A stretch of 64,000 bases of DNA, taken from NCBI GenBank assembly GCA_016721425.1, contig JADKID010000038.1, forward strand, positions 620,001 through 684,000, in the 5' to 3' direction. The translations under genes were made by a program, and so were the position numbers. The stretch comes from Bryobacterales bacterium (lineage in GTDB: Bacteria > Acidobacteriota > Terriglobia > Bryobacterales > Bryobacteraceae). Each line of letters begins with the position of its first letter. The first letter of the stretch is position 1. Below, piece after piece: positions 27,527 through 35,484 of the stretch. The notes beneath the pieces were generated by a model that was given only the letters and a program-made list of their open reading frames with translations, ran no database searches and was not told the DNA's origin.

Positions 27527-28474
27527 CTACCGCGCCGGCTTCGCCGCGTCTGCCCTCGGCTGACCCTGACGCCTCTTGTACGCCTCGTACTTCTCGGCAC
27601 CCAGCTTCTGCTTCAGGTACTCTTCATACTCTTTGATCAGCTCCGGATCCCGCGGCCGTCCATAGATATCGCTCGATTTGTACTTCCCCTCATCAAACTT
27701 CCGCTTCGTCCACTCGTCGTGAATGTGTGTGATCACAGCTCGATCAATGAACCCCTGCACTTGGTGTGGCGGGACGAACGTCACCCCCTCCCGATCCCCA
27801 AACACCACATCGCCCGGCATCACCGTCACCTTGCCGATCCGCACCGGAACGTTGATCCCCGTCACCATCACCCCGCGGATCGCCGCCGGTACCGCCGCCC
27901 GGAAATACCCCGCCATCCCGAATGGCGCCACCCCTTCCAAATCCCGGATCGCGCCGTCAATCACAAACCCCGCCCCCGTCTTCTTCCAGATGTAATACGA
28001 CAGATTGTCGCCCACAATCCCACCCGCGTCAAGATTCCCCCCAAGGTCCGCCACAAACACATCCCCCGGCTGCAGCATGTCAATCGCCGATTGATGGTTC
28101 AGCCCCAGCGCGTTGCCCTTCTCCTTCCACGCCGCCGCATCTACATCCGCCACTTCCGTCCGGATCGGCATCAACTGCACCGTGAACGCCCGCCCGATCA
28201 GCTTCTTGCCTGGGCTCAGCAGTTGGAACCCATCCGAATAGTGCAGCGAACCACGCGCGCCCGCCCCCAGAAACTCCTCCGCCGACATCTCCTTCATCTG
28301 ATTCAACACCGCATCCGGAACCTTCGGTCGCCCGTCCGCGAAACGCTCATAAGGGTTCTGCGCTGTGTAGCGGATCATCTCCTCGCGGGAGAGATTGTTG
28401 ATCTGTGCCAGCGAAGGGGTCGCGGCGGCCAGCACCGCAGCCAACAGAGGAAGCGAGACAGAGCAGGGACGCAT
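27527..28474 (-). CDS. Exported RraA/HMG-aldolase-like protein
   Basis: The 315-residue product starts with a signal peptide (MRPCSVSLPLLAAVLAAATPSLAQ). Residues about 60-260 fit the RraA-like fold shared by 4-hydroxy-4-methyl-2-oxoglutarate aldolases. Motifs are VFVADLGGNLDAGGIVGDNLSYY and GFVIDGAIRDLEG; the GDN and RD pairs are the usual metal and substrate ligands. The C-terminal 60 residues are charged and helical. Export is unusual for a cytoplasmic aldolase family. The natural substrate cannot be read from sequence. Confidence 0.86.
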   Translation of the reverse strand: MRPCSVSLPLLAAVLAAATPSLAQINNLSREEMIRYTAQNPYERFADGRPKVPDAVLNQMKEMSAEEFLGAGARGSLHYSDGFQLLSPGKKLIGRAFTVQLMPIRTEVADVDAAAWKEKGNALGLNHQSAIDMLQPGDVFVADLGGNLDAGGIVGDNLSYYIWKKTGAGFVIDGAIRDLEGVAPFGMAGYFRAAVPAAIRGVMVTGINVPVRIGKVTVMPGDVVFGDREGVTFVPPHQVQGFIDRAVITHIHDEWTKRKFDEGKYKSSDIYGRPRDPELIKEYEEYLKQKLGAEKYEAYKRRQGQPRADAAKPAR

Positions 28475-28567
28475 AGGGGATCTCCGAAGTAGCCATACAG
28501 ATCCAGGCGAACTGCATCATGTCACAATCGAAGCGACTCGCGCATCCGAAATTCACTCCCTCCACGC

Positions 28568-28622
28568 AAAAAAGTAGAGGCGCCGGAGGGGGACCCACGG
28601 TCCGCCGCTCCAGCGCCTCTAC
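28568..28622 (-). terminator. Rho-independent terminator downstream of GcvH-like gene
   Basis: The arms GTAGAGGCGC (28574-28583) and GCGCCTCTAC (28613-28622) enclose further pairs (GGAG/CTCC and GGACC/GGTCC). Read on the minus strand, the stem is followed at once by six T residues. It lies 18 bp after the stop of the GcvH-like gene. Confidence 0.9.
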
Positions 28623-28639
28623 GCGCCGATCGATTCTAC

Positions 28640-29314
28640 TTAGCTCAGGAAAAACTCCCGGCTCACTCTCTGCCACTCGTCGGCCGGCATCGCTTCCGTC
28701 GCGTTCTTCGCAGCCATGCCGCCATCCGCCGCCGATGCGCCGGCCAACTGCGGTTGCAGCCGGTAAAACGCTTCGGCCGCCGTCGCCATCCACGTCCGCA
28801 CCAAGTTCGAGGGCAGCAGGTTCCGCGTCGGTCCGTCTTCGTCCGGCTCGTAGACTGTCATCAGCCAGCCGCGTCCGTACGGATCTTCACGCAGCAGCTC
28901 CGGATTCGCCATCACCTCTGCGTTCACTTCCGTCACTTCGCCCTCTACCGGCGACAGCATATCAACCTTCGCCCCGCCACGAATGAAGGAGAACACCTTC
29001 TGCCCTTGCCGCACCCACTGGCCCGCCTTGGGCAACTCGATCGCATCCACCGGACCGGCCATGATCGCTGCAAACTCGTCCGCGCCTACCCGGTGCACGT
29101 TCTTCCGCTCTCTTTGAATCCAGGTGTGGCCGGCGTGATACTTCAGATGGACCGGAACCCGAAATCCACCCAGAACCCGATCCGCCTCGGCTACCGCCGC
29201 GCCCTCTGCCTTCTGAGCGGCTACCAGCGGTACCACCAGCGCCCGCTTCCTGTTCAACAACCCGTCGACCAGCATGAAAATCGCGAAAGTGATAACTACG
29301 AGTAGGACTACCAT
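28640..29314 (-). CDS. Membrane-anchored GcvH-like protein lacking the lipoyl lysine
   Basis: The 224-residue product begins with a membrane helix (VVLLVVITFAIFMLVDGLL). A glycine-cleavage H-protein-like barrel covers residues about 55-165: YHAGHTWIQRE, VGADEFAAIMAGPVDAIELPKAGQWV, SPVEGEVTEVNAEVMANPELLREDPYGRGWLM. In true H proteins the sequence before the SPVSGE turn is ESVKAASDVYA, with lysine lipoylated. Here it is FIRGGAKVDML, so a glycine falls at the lipoyl position and the nearest lysine is two residues off. It is probably not a working H protein. No gcvT or gcvP is near. A scaffold or redox-complex role is speculation. Confidence 0.8.
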   Translation of the reverse strand: MVVLLVVITFAIFMLVDGLLNRKRALVVPLVAAQKAEGAAVAEADRVLGGFRVPVHLKYHAGHTWIQRERKNVHRVGADEFAAIMAGPVDAIELPKAGQWVRQGQKVFSFIRGGAKVDMLSPVEGEVTEVNAEVMANPELLREDPYGRGWLMTVYEPDEDGPTRNLLPSNLVRTWMATAAEAFYRLQPQLAGASAADGGMAAKNATEAMPADEWQRVSREFFLS

Positions 29315-29582
29315 TGCTTTGAACTCCTTTTGATCATTCGATCCGCGATTTTGTTAATGCACGTGATTGGCCAACTCACAAAACTCGCGTAAGGCGTTGA
29401 AAACAAACAGTAGTTCTCGGGGCCGCCAAATCCTCCCCATGTAGAGGGATTCGGCAGGTCAAAGAGGCGGTAACGTTATTCTCCTATTAAAGCCTTTATT
29501 TCCATATACTTAGAGTGCGCGTCGCAATATTCGACAGCGCATGTTGATAAGTTCCGCACTTCAGTCCCGCCGCCGCCAATCC
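29315..29582. other. Intergenic region, 268 bp
   Basis: No open reading frame resembling a protein was seen. It contains an AT-rich part (about 29478-29520) and a short imperfect stem (AATCC/GGATT flanked by CCGCC/GGCGG, about 29422-29470). It must hold the promoter of the GcvH-like gene. No known riboswitch pattern could be matched. Confidence 0.5.
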
Positions 29583-29948
29583 CTACCGCCCGTACCCCAA
29601 ATGCTCCGCCAAAGCCCCCGCCGTCACCCTCAAATGCGCTTCGTGCCAAACCACGGCGCCGCTCTTCAGAATCAGCACCTGCGGCGATTCGTGCCGCACT
29701 CCCGTACGCCGCTCCACTTCGTTCGAGACCGGCCTCGCCTCAATCACCTTCACCAGGTGTATCCGCACCTCCGGGTGCTCCGCCTTAAAATTCCGCACCT
29801 CCTCGTACACTTGAGCGCTCCGCCCGCACTGCGTGCTGTGCTTGAATAGCACCAGCGCATCGTCATTCCACACTCCGTCCAACGCCTGGACGGTTTTGAT
29901 CTCAATCACAACGAACCTCTTCTGAATGGAATTGCCCACCACTACCAT
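29583..29948 (-). CDS. YtxJ/BrxC-like monothiol bacilliredoxin
   Basis: The 121-residue thioredoxin-fold protein fits the YtxJ family. LVLFKHSTQCGRSAQVYEEV carries a single redox cysteine in CGRS, and VIEARPVSNEV and HESPQVLILKSGAVVWHEAH are family-typical. The ATG at 29948 is chosen because the longer frame has only a few extra residues and a non-ATG start; a shorter GTG start is possible. Such proteins reduce bacillithiol-protein mixed disulfides in the cytoplasm. Its presence suggests the organism may make bacillithiol, but no bsh gene is in this window. Confidence 0.86.
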   Translation of the reverse strand: MVVVGNSIQKRFVVIEIKTVQALDGVWNDDALVLFKHSTQCGRSAQVYEEVRNFKAEHPEVRIHLVKVIEARPVSNEVERRTGVRHESPQVLILKSGAVVWHEAHLRVTAGALAEHLGYGR

Positions 29949-29982
29949 CCTACCGGGTGCCGGCGCCTCCACTTCATCCGCA

Positions 29983-30435
29983 CTAGGGCACTACCCGCTG
30001 ACCCTCCAGCGTCGCCGCCATCGGCCCGCGCAGCTTCCGTCCCTGAGCGTCGTAAAAGTTGGCGCTCGCCGTCCCTCGGAACGTATCGCCCTGGACCTCC
30101 AGCGAAAACGAAATCTCACCCCGGCTGACGAACTGCCGCGTCGTCCGATCCGCCGTGATCTCTACGAACTTCCCCTTGATCCTCCCGCCGTCCTCCACCC
30201 ACACGCCCATCCCGTCGCTGTCACTCGTGTTCGGATCGCCTGCGTCCGGGTTGCCTTGCTGCATCGTCCCGTCCGCGCCGACAACAAACATGTGGTAAGG
30301 AAACGGAGCCTCCGGCGTCTTCACCACCCAGGTACCGACAATCGGTCGCCGGTCGCCGGAGACCCGGTCACACGCTGCCGAGCCCAGACATAACGCCGCC
30401 AGGCCAACGCCTATCCACGTCATTCGCATACTCAT
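29983..30435 (-). CDS. Predicted lipoprotein, lipocalin-like small domain
   Basis: The 150-residue product has a lipoprotein signal (WIGVGLAALCLGSAAC) with the lipidated Cys at 22. The mature part is beta-rich with an opening PIVGTWVVKTPEAPFPYHMFVVGADGTM, like small lipocalin-type or META-like domains. ATG codons at 30435, 30429 and 30423 are all possible. Function unknown. Confidence 0.82.
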   Translation of the reverse strand: MSMRMTWIGVGLAALCLGSAACDRVSGDRRPIVGTWVVKTPEAPFPYHMFVVGADGTMQQGNPDAGDPNTSDSDGMGVWVEDGGRIKGKFVEITADRTTRQFVSRGEISFSLEVQGDTFRGTASANFYDAQGRKLRGPMAATLEGQRVVP

Positions 30436-30558
30436 CGATCATAGCCAGCGAGCGCGCAGATCCACAGGGCATAGCCCTTCAGCCGCATCTGGGATACAAT
30501 CGCGACAGTCCCCAGTCAGGCGCGCACCCCGCCTGCCTCCGCGCGACGAGCACCAGTC

Positions 30559-31746
30559 ATGATCACCGCGGCCATAATCTCTCCCGATGGCGAACTCCTC
30601 GCCACCCTCGAAAGAACCCTTCGGGAATTGCCCGAACTCCACCTCGCCGCCGCCCTCGATCACTACCCCTCCGAGCTCGCCTTCCTCCGCCTCGTCCGCG
30701 CCCGCACGCCGCAACTCGTCATCGCCTCCACCTGCTCGCTCCCCGGTCTCCTCACTCTCACCACAACACTCGAATCTCGCTCCCTCTCTATACCCATCAT
30801 CGCCGTTGGCCGCGGCCACGATCCCGCCGCCCTTCTCCAACTCCTCCGCCAGGGCATCCGCGAGTACCTCCCGTTCCCTTTCTCTCCGGCCGAGCTCCAA
30901 TCCGCCATCAGCCGCACCCTCGCTGCCCACGCCGCGCCGCCCGTTGCTGCCGCCAGCCCCGCCCGCGTCTTCTCCTTCCTCCCCGCCAAGGTCGGCGACG
31001 GAGCCACCACCGTTGCACTCCACACCGCCGCCGCCATGACCCGCATCGCGCCTTCCCCCGTCCTCCTGGCCGATCTCGATCTCGGCTCCGGCATCGTCGG
31101 CTTCCTCCTCCGCCTCACCGCCAAACACTCCATGGCCGAAGCTCTCGCCTTCGCTCTCGAACTCGACGACGCCCTCTGGCGCGAGCTGACCCACAAATGG
31201 CGGACCCTCCAAGTCCTCCCCGCCGGCCCGCTCACGCCCAGCCCGCAACTCCCCGCCGAGGGCGTTCACAATCTCCTCGAGTTCGCCCGCCCTCGCTACG
31301 GCGCCATCTGCCTCGATCTCTCCGGCAACCTCGAAGACTACTCCTGGGACGCCATGCAGGAGTCTACCGATATCTTCCTCGTCCTCACCGAAGAGCCCCA
31401 AAGTCTCCACCTCGCCAAGGCCAAGGTCGAGCATCTCGCCTACGCCATGCTCCTGGACCGCGTCAGCGTCATCCTCAACCGTGTCAACCCCATGCATGAG
31501 GGCGGCAAGCAGCGCGTCGAGGACCTCCTCGGCCTGCCCGTCGCCGCGCTCCTTCCCGACGATCCCGATAGCCTCGACGACGCCGTCGTCAACGGCTCCG
31601 TCGTCGCCCCCGCCTGCCCCCTCGGCCGCCAGTCCGCCGCCTTCGCCCGCGAACTGCTCCAGATCGCCGCCCTCCCCCCCGCCGCCTCCGGCGCCGGTCA
31701 GGGCGCCTTCCGCAAAATGATCAACTCCCTCCGCGGCCGCTCCTAG
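30559..31746 (+). CDS. TadZ/CpaE-like pilus assembly ATPase
   Basis: The 395-residue product joins an atypical receiver domain (residues 1-125, IIAVGRGHDPAALLQLLRQGIREYLPFPFSPAELQSAI) to a MinD/ParA-type ATPase domain. The deviant Walker A is FLPAKVGDGATTVALHTA and Walker A' VLLADLDLGSGIVGFLL, followed by AICLDLSG and VSVILNRVN. This is the CpaE/TadZ architecture that places the Tad pilus machine at a pole. No other tad gene lies within the window. The gene is rich in C at third positions. Confidence 0.9.
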   Translation: MITAAIISPDGELLATLERTLRELPELHLAAALDHYPSELAFLRLVRARTPQLVIASTCSLPGLLTLTTTLESRSLSIPIIAVGRGHDPAALLQLLRQGIREYLPFPFSPAELQSAISRTLAAHAAPPVAAASPARVFSFLPAKVGDGATTVALHTAAAMTRIAPSPVLLADLDLGSGIVGFLLRLTAKHSMAEALAFALELDDALWRELTHKWRTLQVLPAGPLTPSPQLPAEGVHNLLEFARPRYGAICLDLSGNLEDYSWDAMQESTDIFLVLTEEPQSLHLAKAKVEHLAYAMLLDRVSVILNRVNPMHEGGKQRVEDLLGLPVAALLPDDPDSLDDAVVNGSVVAPACPLGRQSAAFARELLQIAALPPAASGAGQGAFRKMINSLRGRS

Positions 31747-31786
31747 CCTGTAGGAGCGCCGCGCCAACAACACGCGAGGCCCTACC

Positions 31787-32206
31787 ATGAACTGGATCCA
31801 CTGGTCACTTCTCTCCGCCCTCTTCGCCGGGGCCACCGCCATTCTCGCCAAACTCGGCATCGCCGGTGTCGATTCCAACCTCGCCACCGCCATCCGCACC
31901 GCCGTTGTCCTCGCCTTCACCTGGGCCATCGCCTACGCCACCTCGCAACCGGGCGCTCTCCGCCAGCTCTCCGTTCGCACCTGGCTCTTCCTCGTCCTCT
32001 CCGGCCTCGCCACGGGCCTCTCCTGGCTCTGCTACTTCCGCGCCCTCCAACTCGGCCAAGCCTCCCGCGTCGCCCCTGTCGACAAGCTCAGCGTGGCCTT
32101 CGTCATCCTCTTCGCCGCCATCTTCCTCGGCGAACGGCTCACCCTCGCCCGAGGCGCCGGAGGCCTCCTCATCGTCGCCGGAGCTATCATCCTGGCACTG
32201 GAATAG
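31787..32206 (+). CDS. EamA-type small membrane transporter
   Basis: The 139-residue product has about four to five membrane helices and one EamA unit. MNWIHWSLLSALFAGATAILAK and VAPVDKLSVAFVILFAAIFLGERLT are typical. At this length it is one half of a drug/metabolite transporter and probably works as a dimer. The substrate is unknown. It follows the TadZ gene by 40 bp. Confidence 0.88.
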   Translation: MNWIHWSLLSALFAGATAILAKLGIAGVDSNLATAIRTAVVLAFTWAIAYATSQPGALRQLSVRTWLFLVLSGLATGLSWLCYFRALQLGQASRVAPVDKLSVAFVILFAAIFLGERLTLARGAGGLLIVAGAIILALE

Positions 32207-32669
32207 CCCCCATCATTCACGACGTCCGACGCCCACTGCTCGCGGAACAATTCGAGTGTCTCCTGCGCCAACCGTCCAGGTGCAAGGCTGTCGTCACCCG
32301 CAGCCAGCACGGCAATGTACAAAAAGTGTTAGCCATAACGGCAACCATCAGGCGCAGCCCCATTCCTCGTCTGCCGTGTCGACGACACCTTGTTGCGCAC
32401 CTCGTTGCGGACCTAGGTCAACCGCCGCACCGAGTTAGCCTGGCCGCCGTTACAGCTGCGCACACGACGGCACTGCCCGTCAAAGTAGCAATCGAGCGAG
32501 GCAGTGCAGATTCATGACGAAGGGCCGTCCGGTATCCCGGATCACCAGTGCGATTTGATTTGGGCGAGCGATTCGGACGGCGGCTGCAAGGTCAACGATG
32601 GGCCAACCTCATAGCCCACGACAACGTTCGCGACACGCCGCTTTGCCGCGCCTCGTCGGGTGCGGCCAG
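32207..32669. other. Gap of 463 bp without recognised gene
   Basis: A short minus-strand stretch near 32204-32322 reads like a protein fragment (MYIAVLAAGDDSLAPGRLAQETLELFREQW), but upstream codons in the same frame include stops and no family is recognised. The rest has mixed base composition and no clear codon bias. It may be the remnant of a lost gene. Confidence 0.4.
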
Positions 32670-34046
32670 CTACATCGGCAACGCACGTTTGCGGGCCTGC
32701 TCCGGTGTCATCACGGGCCACTCCGGATCATCAGTGCGCGCCGTGGCCATCCACTGCTCGATCTGCCGGACCACGTCGGCGTGGGCCGCCGCAACGTTGT
32801 TTCTCTCTCCCAGGTCGGCGGCCAGATCGAAGAGTTCCAACGGGCTCTTGGGGCCCTTGCGGATGCCCTTCCAGTTGCCCATCCGGACTGCCTGGTCGAA
32901 GCCGGATTCGTGAAACTCCCAGTAGAAGTACTCGTGCGGCTTCTGAGTGCGGCCCAGCAGAGTCGGCAGGATAGACACGCCATCGAGTCCGCCGGGGACC
33001 TCAACTCCAGCCATCTCCGCCGCGGTAGGTAGGAAGTCCCAGAAAGCCCACGGAAAGTTGTTCACCTGGCCCGCACCAATCCGGCCCGGCCAACGTGCCA
33101 CGCAGGGCACACGGATTCCACCTTCCGTGAGATCGCGCTTGATGCCTCGCAATGGCCCGCTGCTCTCAAAGAACCTAGGATTGTGTCCTCCTTCGCGGTG
33201 CGGACCATTGTCCGACGTGAAAACGACCAACGTATTGTCGGCCACGCCCTTCGCCCGCAGTGCGTCCATCAGCTTGCCGACATCGGAGTCCATCCGCGTG
33301 ATCATGGCCGCAAAGTTCTTCTCCTGCTGCGGCCAGTCCTTGGACGAGTACGGCGCATCGGAGGGCACCTGCATGCCGTCGCCCGTGTCGCGGCCCATCT
33401 CGTTGTTGGCGTGCGGCGCCGTGTAGGTGACGTGCAGGAAGAAAGGCTGCGCCGCAGATTGGCGCTGGATGAAATCCACGGCCCGGCTTGTGAAGAGGTC
33501 CGGCGCGTACTCCTTGCGCTGCGTGCCGGTGTTCCCTTTGCAGTGGTAGTCGTTGGAGTTGTGCAGCAGGTGTTCGGGGTAGTAGTTGTGGGCGTGCAGT
33601 TGACTGAAGTAGCCGAACCACTCGTCAAATCCCTTTTGGGTGGGGTAGCCGGTGGAGCCGAGCTGGCCCAGCGCCCACTTGCCGACAAGCCCGGTGCGGT
33701 AGCCGGCGCTCTTCAATACCTCAGCCACGGTGATGTCACCGGGCCGCAGCGGCAGGTCGATCGGCTTGTTGCCCCGCGTGCGCGAATGGCCCGTGTGCTT
33801 GCCCGTCATCAGGCAGCAGCGCGATGGCGCGCAGACTGTGCTGCCGGCATAGGCCGAAGTGAATCGCATCCCATCGGCCGCCAGCCGATCGATATTCGGC
33901 GTCTGGATGCGCGTCTGCCCATAACAGCCCAGGTCGCCGTACCCGAGGTCGTCGGCCAGCACGAAGACGATGTTGGGCCGCGGCTGGGTCTGGCCTTGCA
34001 GCAGCGGCACGGCCCCGAGAGATTGCAGAAACTGTCGGCGTTGCAT
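32670..34046 (-). CDS. Sulfatase, formylglycine-dependent (first of three)
   Basis: The 458-residue product has an RR-type N terminus (MQRRQFLQSLGAVPLL) for export. The sulfatase domain shows metal-binding LADDLGYGDLGCYG, the modification site VCAPSR with Cys72 as the future formylglycine, and VGKWALG, FLHVTYTAPHAN and FTSDNGPHREGG. It should hydrolyse sulfate esters of a glycan or small compound in the periplasm. The closest type is arylsulfatase A-like. It lies at the end of a four-gene minus-strand run with two more sulfatases and a TonB receptor. Confidence 0.94.
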   Translation of the reverse strand: MQRRQFLQSLGAVPLLQGQTQPRPNIVFVLADDLGYGDLGCYGQTRIQTPNIDRLAADGMRFTSAYAGSTVCAPSRCCLMTGKHTGHSRTRGNKPIDLPLRPGDITVAEVLKSAGYRTGLVGKWALGQLGSTGYPTQKGFDEWFGYFSQLHAHNYYPEHLLHNSNDYHCKGNTGTQRKEYAPDLFTSRAVDFIQRQSAAQPFFLHVTYTAPHANNEMGRDTGDGMQVPSDAPYSSKDWPQQEKNFAAMITRMDSDVGKLMDALRAKGVADNTLVVFTSDNGPHREGGHNPRFFESSGPLRGIKRDLTEGGIRVPCVARWPGRIGAGQVNNFPWAFWDFLPTAAEMAGVEVPGGLDGVSILPTLLGRTQKPHEYFYWEFHESGFDQAVRMGNWKGIRKGPKSPLELFDLAADLGERNNVAAAHADVVRQIEQWMATARTDDPEWPVMTPEQARKRALPM

Positions 34047-34058
34047 GACTTCAATTCC

Positions 34059-35477
34059 TCACTTGGGGGCTCGCCCCAGCGCAACCAGCTGACGTTGCGC
34101 GTATTCTTCGGCGCGGAGATTCTCGCGTTCGGGCGAACAGATGCGGCGCAGTTCCTGCTCCAGCCGGCGGACCACGCCTGCTTGTTTCGATGCCAGATTG
34201 ACGAGCTCCTCGGGGTCGGCTTCCAAGTCGAATAGCTGATGCGGGGCGGCGCAGTGGTACACGAACTTCCAGCGTCCTTGCCGGATCAGGAATGCGCTGG
34301 CCCGTGTGCCGCCGCCCTGAAATTCAGAGAACACCACCCGCTGTCCGTCGTTCGCGCCAATGGATTGCAGCGGCTGCCCGCACCACTCTGCCGGCCGTTT
34401 CGCGCCAGTAGCCGCGAAGAACGTGGCCTGCAGGTCGTGCAGATCCACAGGCGTCCGCACACGTCGGCCTGCCTCGAAGCCGGGGCCAGCCACGATCATG
34501 GGCACACGGACCGAATCCTCATACAGGCTCCGCTTCCACCACAGACCGAACTTGCCCAGCATCTCGCCGTGATCCGAGGAGTAGGCGATCACGGTGTTCT
34601 CCCGTTGGCCGGACTTTTCCAGCGCGTCCATGATTCTGCCCAACTGCTGATCGACGTACGTGATGCACCCGTAGTAGCCGCGCCGCAAATCGCGGATCTG
34701 CTGCTCACCGTAGCCTGCCGTGCCGAAGAACCGGCGGAGATCCTGGGCGTAAGGATGGCTGGCCGATTCAGCCTCCATTCCGTGCTGCGGTAGATCGGCG
34801 TGGCCGGCGTACCGCTCCCACAGTTCCGGTGTGACCAGATGCGGGAAGTGCGGCTTGAGCAGATTCAGCGTGAGCGTCCAGGGCTGCGTGACGCCCGGCG
34901 CGGTCTTACCGAGCCAGTTCAGCGCCGCCTCCACTTTCTCGTTGTCGCTCTTAAACGGATCGGGCCGCGGGCCGAAGCCCCCGCCGCGATGCGCGCCATC
35001 GGTCTGCACATCCAGCGGCGAGCGCGAGACGAACGTATCGCCCGGCTTAGCGCGGTCTCCCGCCAGCAGCATCTCGCTGAAGCCCAGCGTGGACGAGTGA
35101 TTGTAGACGTCGGTCTTGCCGATGTGAACCGAGTGCACGCCCTGACCGGCCAGGACCTTTCCGTAGCTGGGATAGTCGCCAGAGAAGACGTTGCAATTGC
35201 CGTATGTCTGGATGTCGAACACTCGCCGTCCGGATAGGAACGCCGAGCGCGACGGCAGGCAGAGCGGGGAAGGGCAGTAGGCGTCCGTGAAGACAGTGCC
35301 CCGCCTGGCGAGCCGTGCCATGTTTGGTGTCTCGACAAACGAATGGCCGTAAGGCTGGCTGAACTTCGGATTGTGCTCGTCGCTCAATAGCAGCACGACG
35401 TTGTGCCGCCGCGGCGCGGGCGCCATCGCCGCGGCAGCGGCAGGGAGTGATTGCAGGAAGGACCGGCGTGATGACAT
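34059..35477 (-). CDS. Sulfatase, choline-sulfatase/iduronate-like (second of three)
   Basis: The 472-residue product starts at ATG 35477 with a twin-arginine signal (MSSRRSFLQSLPAAAAAMAPA). The modification motif is LCLPSR with Cys73. Other blocks are LLLSDEHNPKFSQPYG, TGKTDVYNHSS-like (HIGKTDVYNH), KPHFPHLVTPELWERY, YYGCITYVDQQLGRI and YSSDHGEMLGKFGLWWKRSLYEDSVRVPMIV. The last two resemble choline sulfatase and N-sulfoglucosamine sulfohydrolase groups more than arylsulfatase A. The frame upstream of 35477 overlaps the next gene and is excluded. Confidence 0.93.
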   Translation of the reverse strand: MSSRRSFLQSLPAAAAAMAPAPRRHNVVLLLSDEHNPKFSQPYGHSFVETPNMARLARRGTVFTDAYCPSPLCLPSRSAFLSGRRVFDIQTYGNCNVFSGDYPSYGKVLAGQGVHSVHIGKTDVYNHSSTLGFSEMLLAGDRAKPGDTFVSRSPLDVQTDGAHRGGGFGPRPDPFKSDNEKVEAALNWLGKTAPGVTQPWTLTLNLLKPHFPHLVTPELWERYAGHADLPQHGMEAESASHPYAQDLRRFFGTAGYGEQQIRDLRRGYYGCITYVDQQLGRIMDALEKSGQRENTVIAYSSDHGEMLGKFGLWWKRSLYEDSVRVPMIVAGPGFEAGRRVRTPVDLHDLQATFFAATGAKRPAEWCGQPLQSIGANDGQRVVFSEFQGGGTRASAFLIRQGRWKFVYHCAAPHQLFDLEADPEELVNLASKQAGVVRRLEQELRRICSPERENLRAEEYAQRQLVALGRAPK

Positions 35478-35484
35478 ATGCCGC

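Noticed and set aside
29315..29582. Possible glycine riboswitch before the GcvH-like gene
   Set aside because: The conserved core of the glycine riboswitch could not be found on the minus strand, and the protein lacks the lipoyl Lys.
30439..31929. 496-codon antisense frame over the TadZ gene
   Set aside because: Glu/Gly-rich shadow caused by strong third-position C on the other strand.
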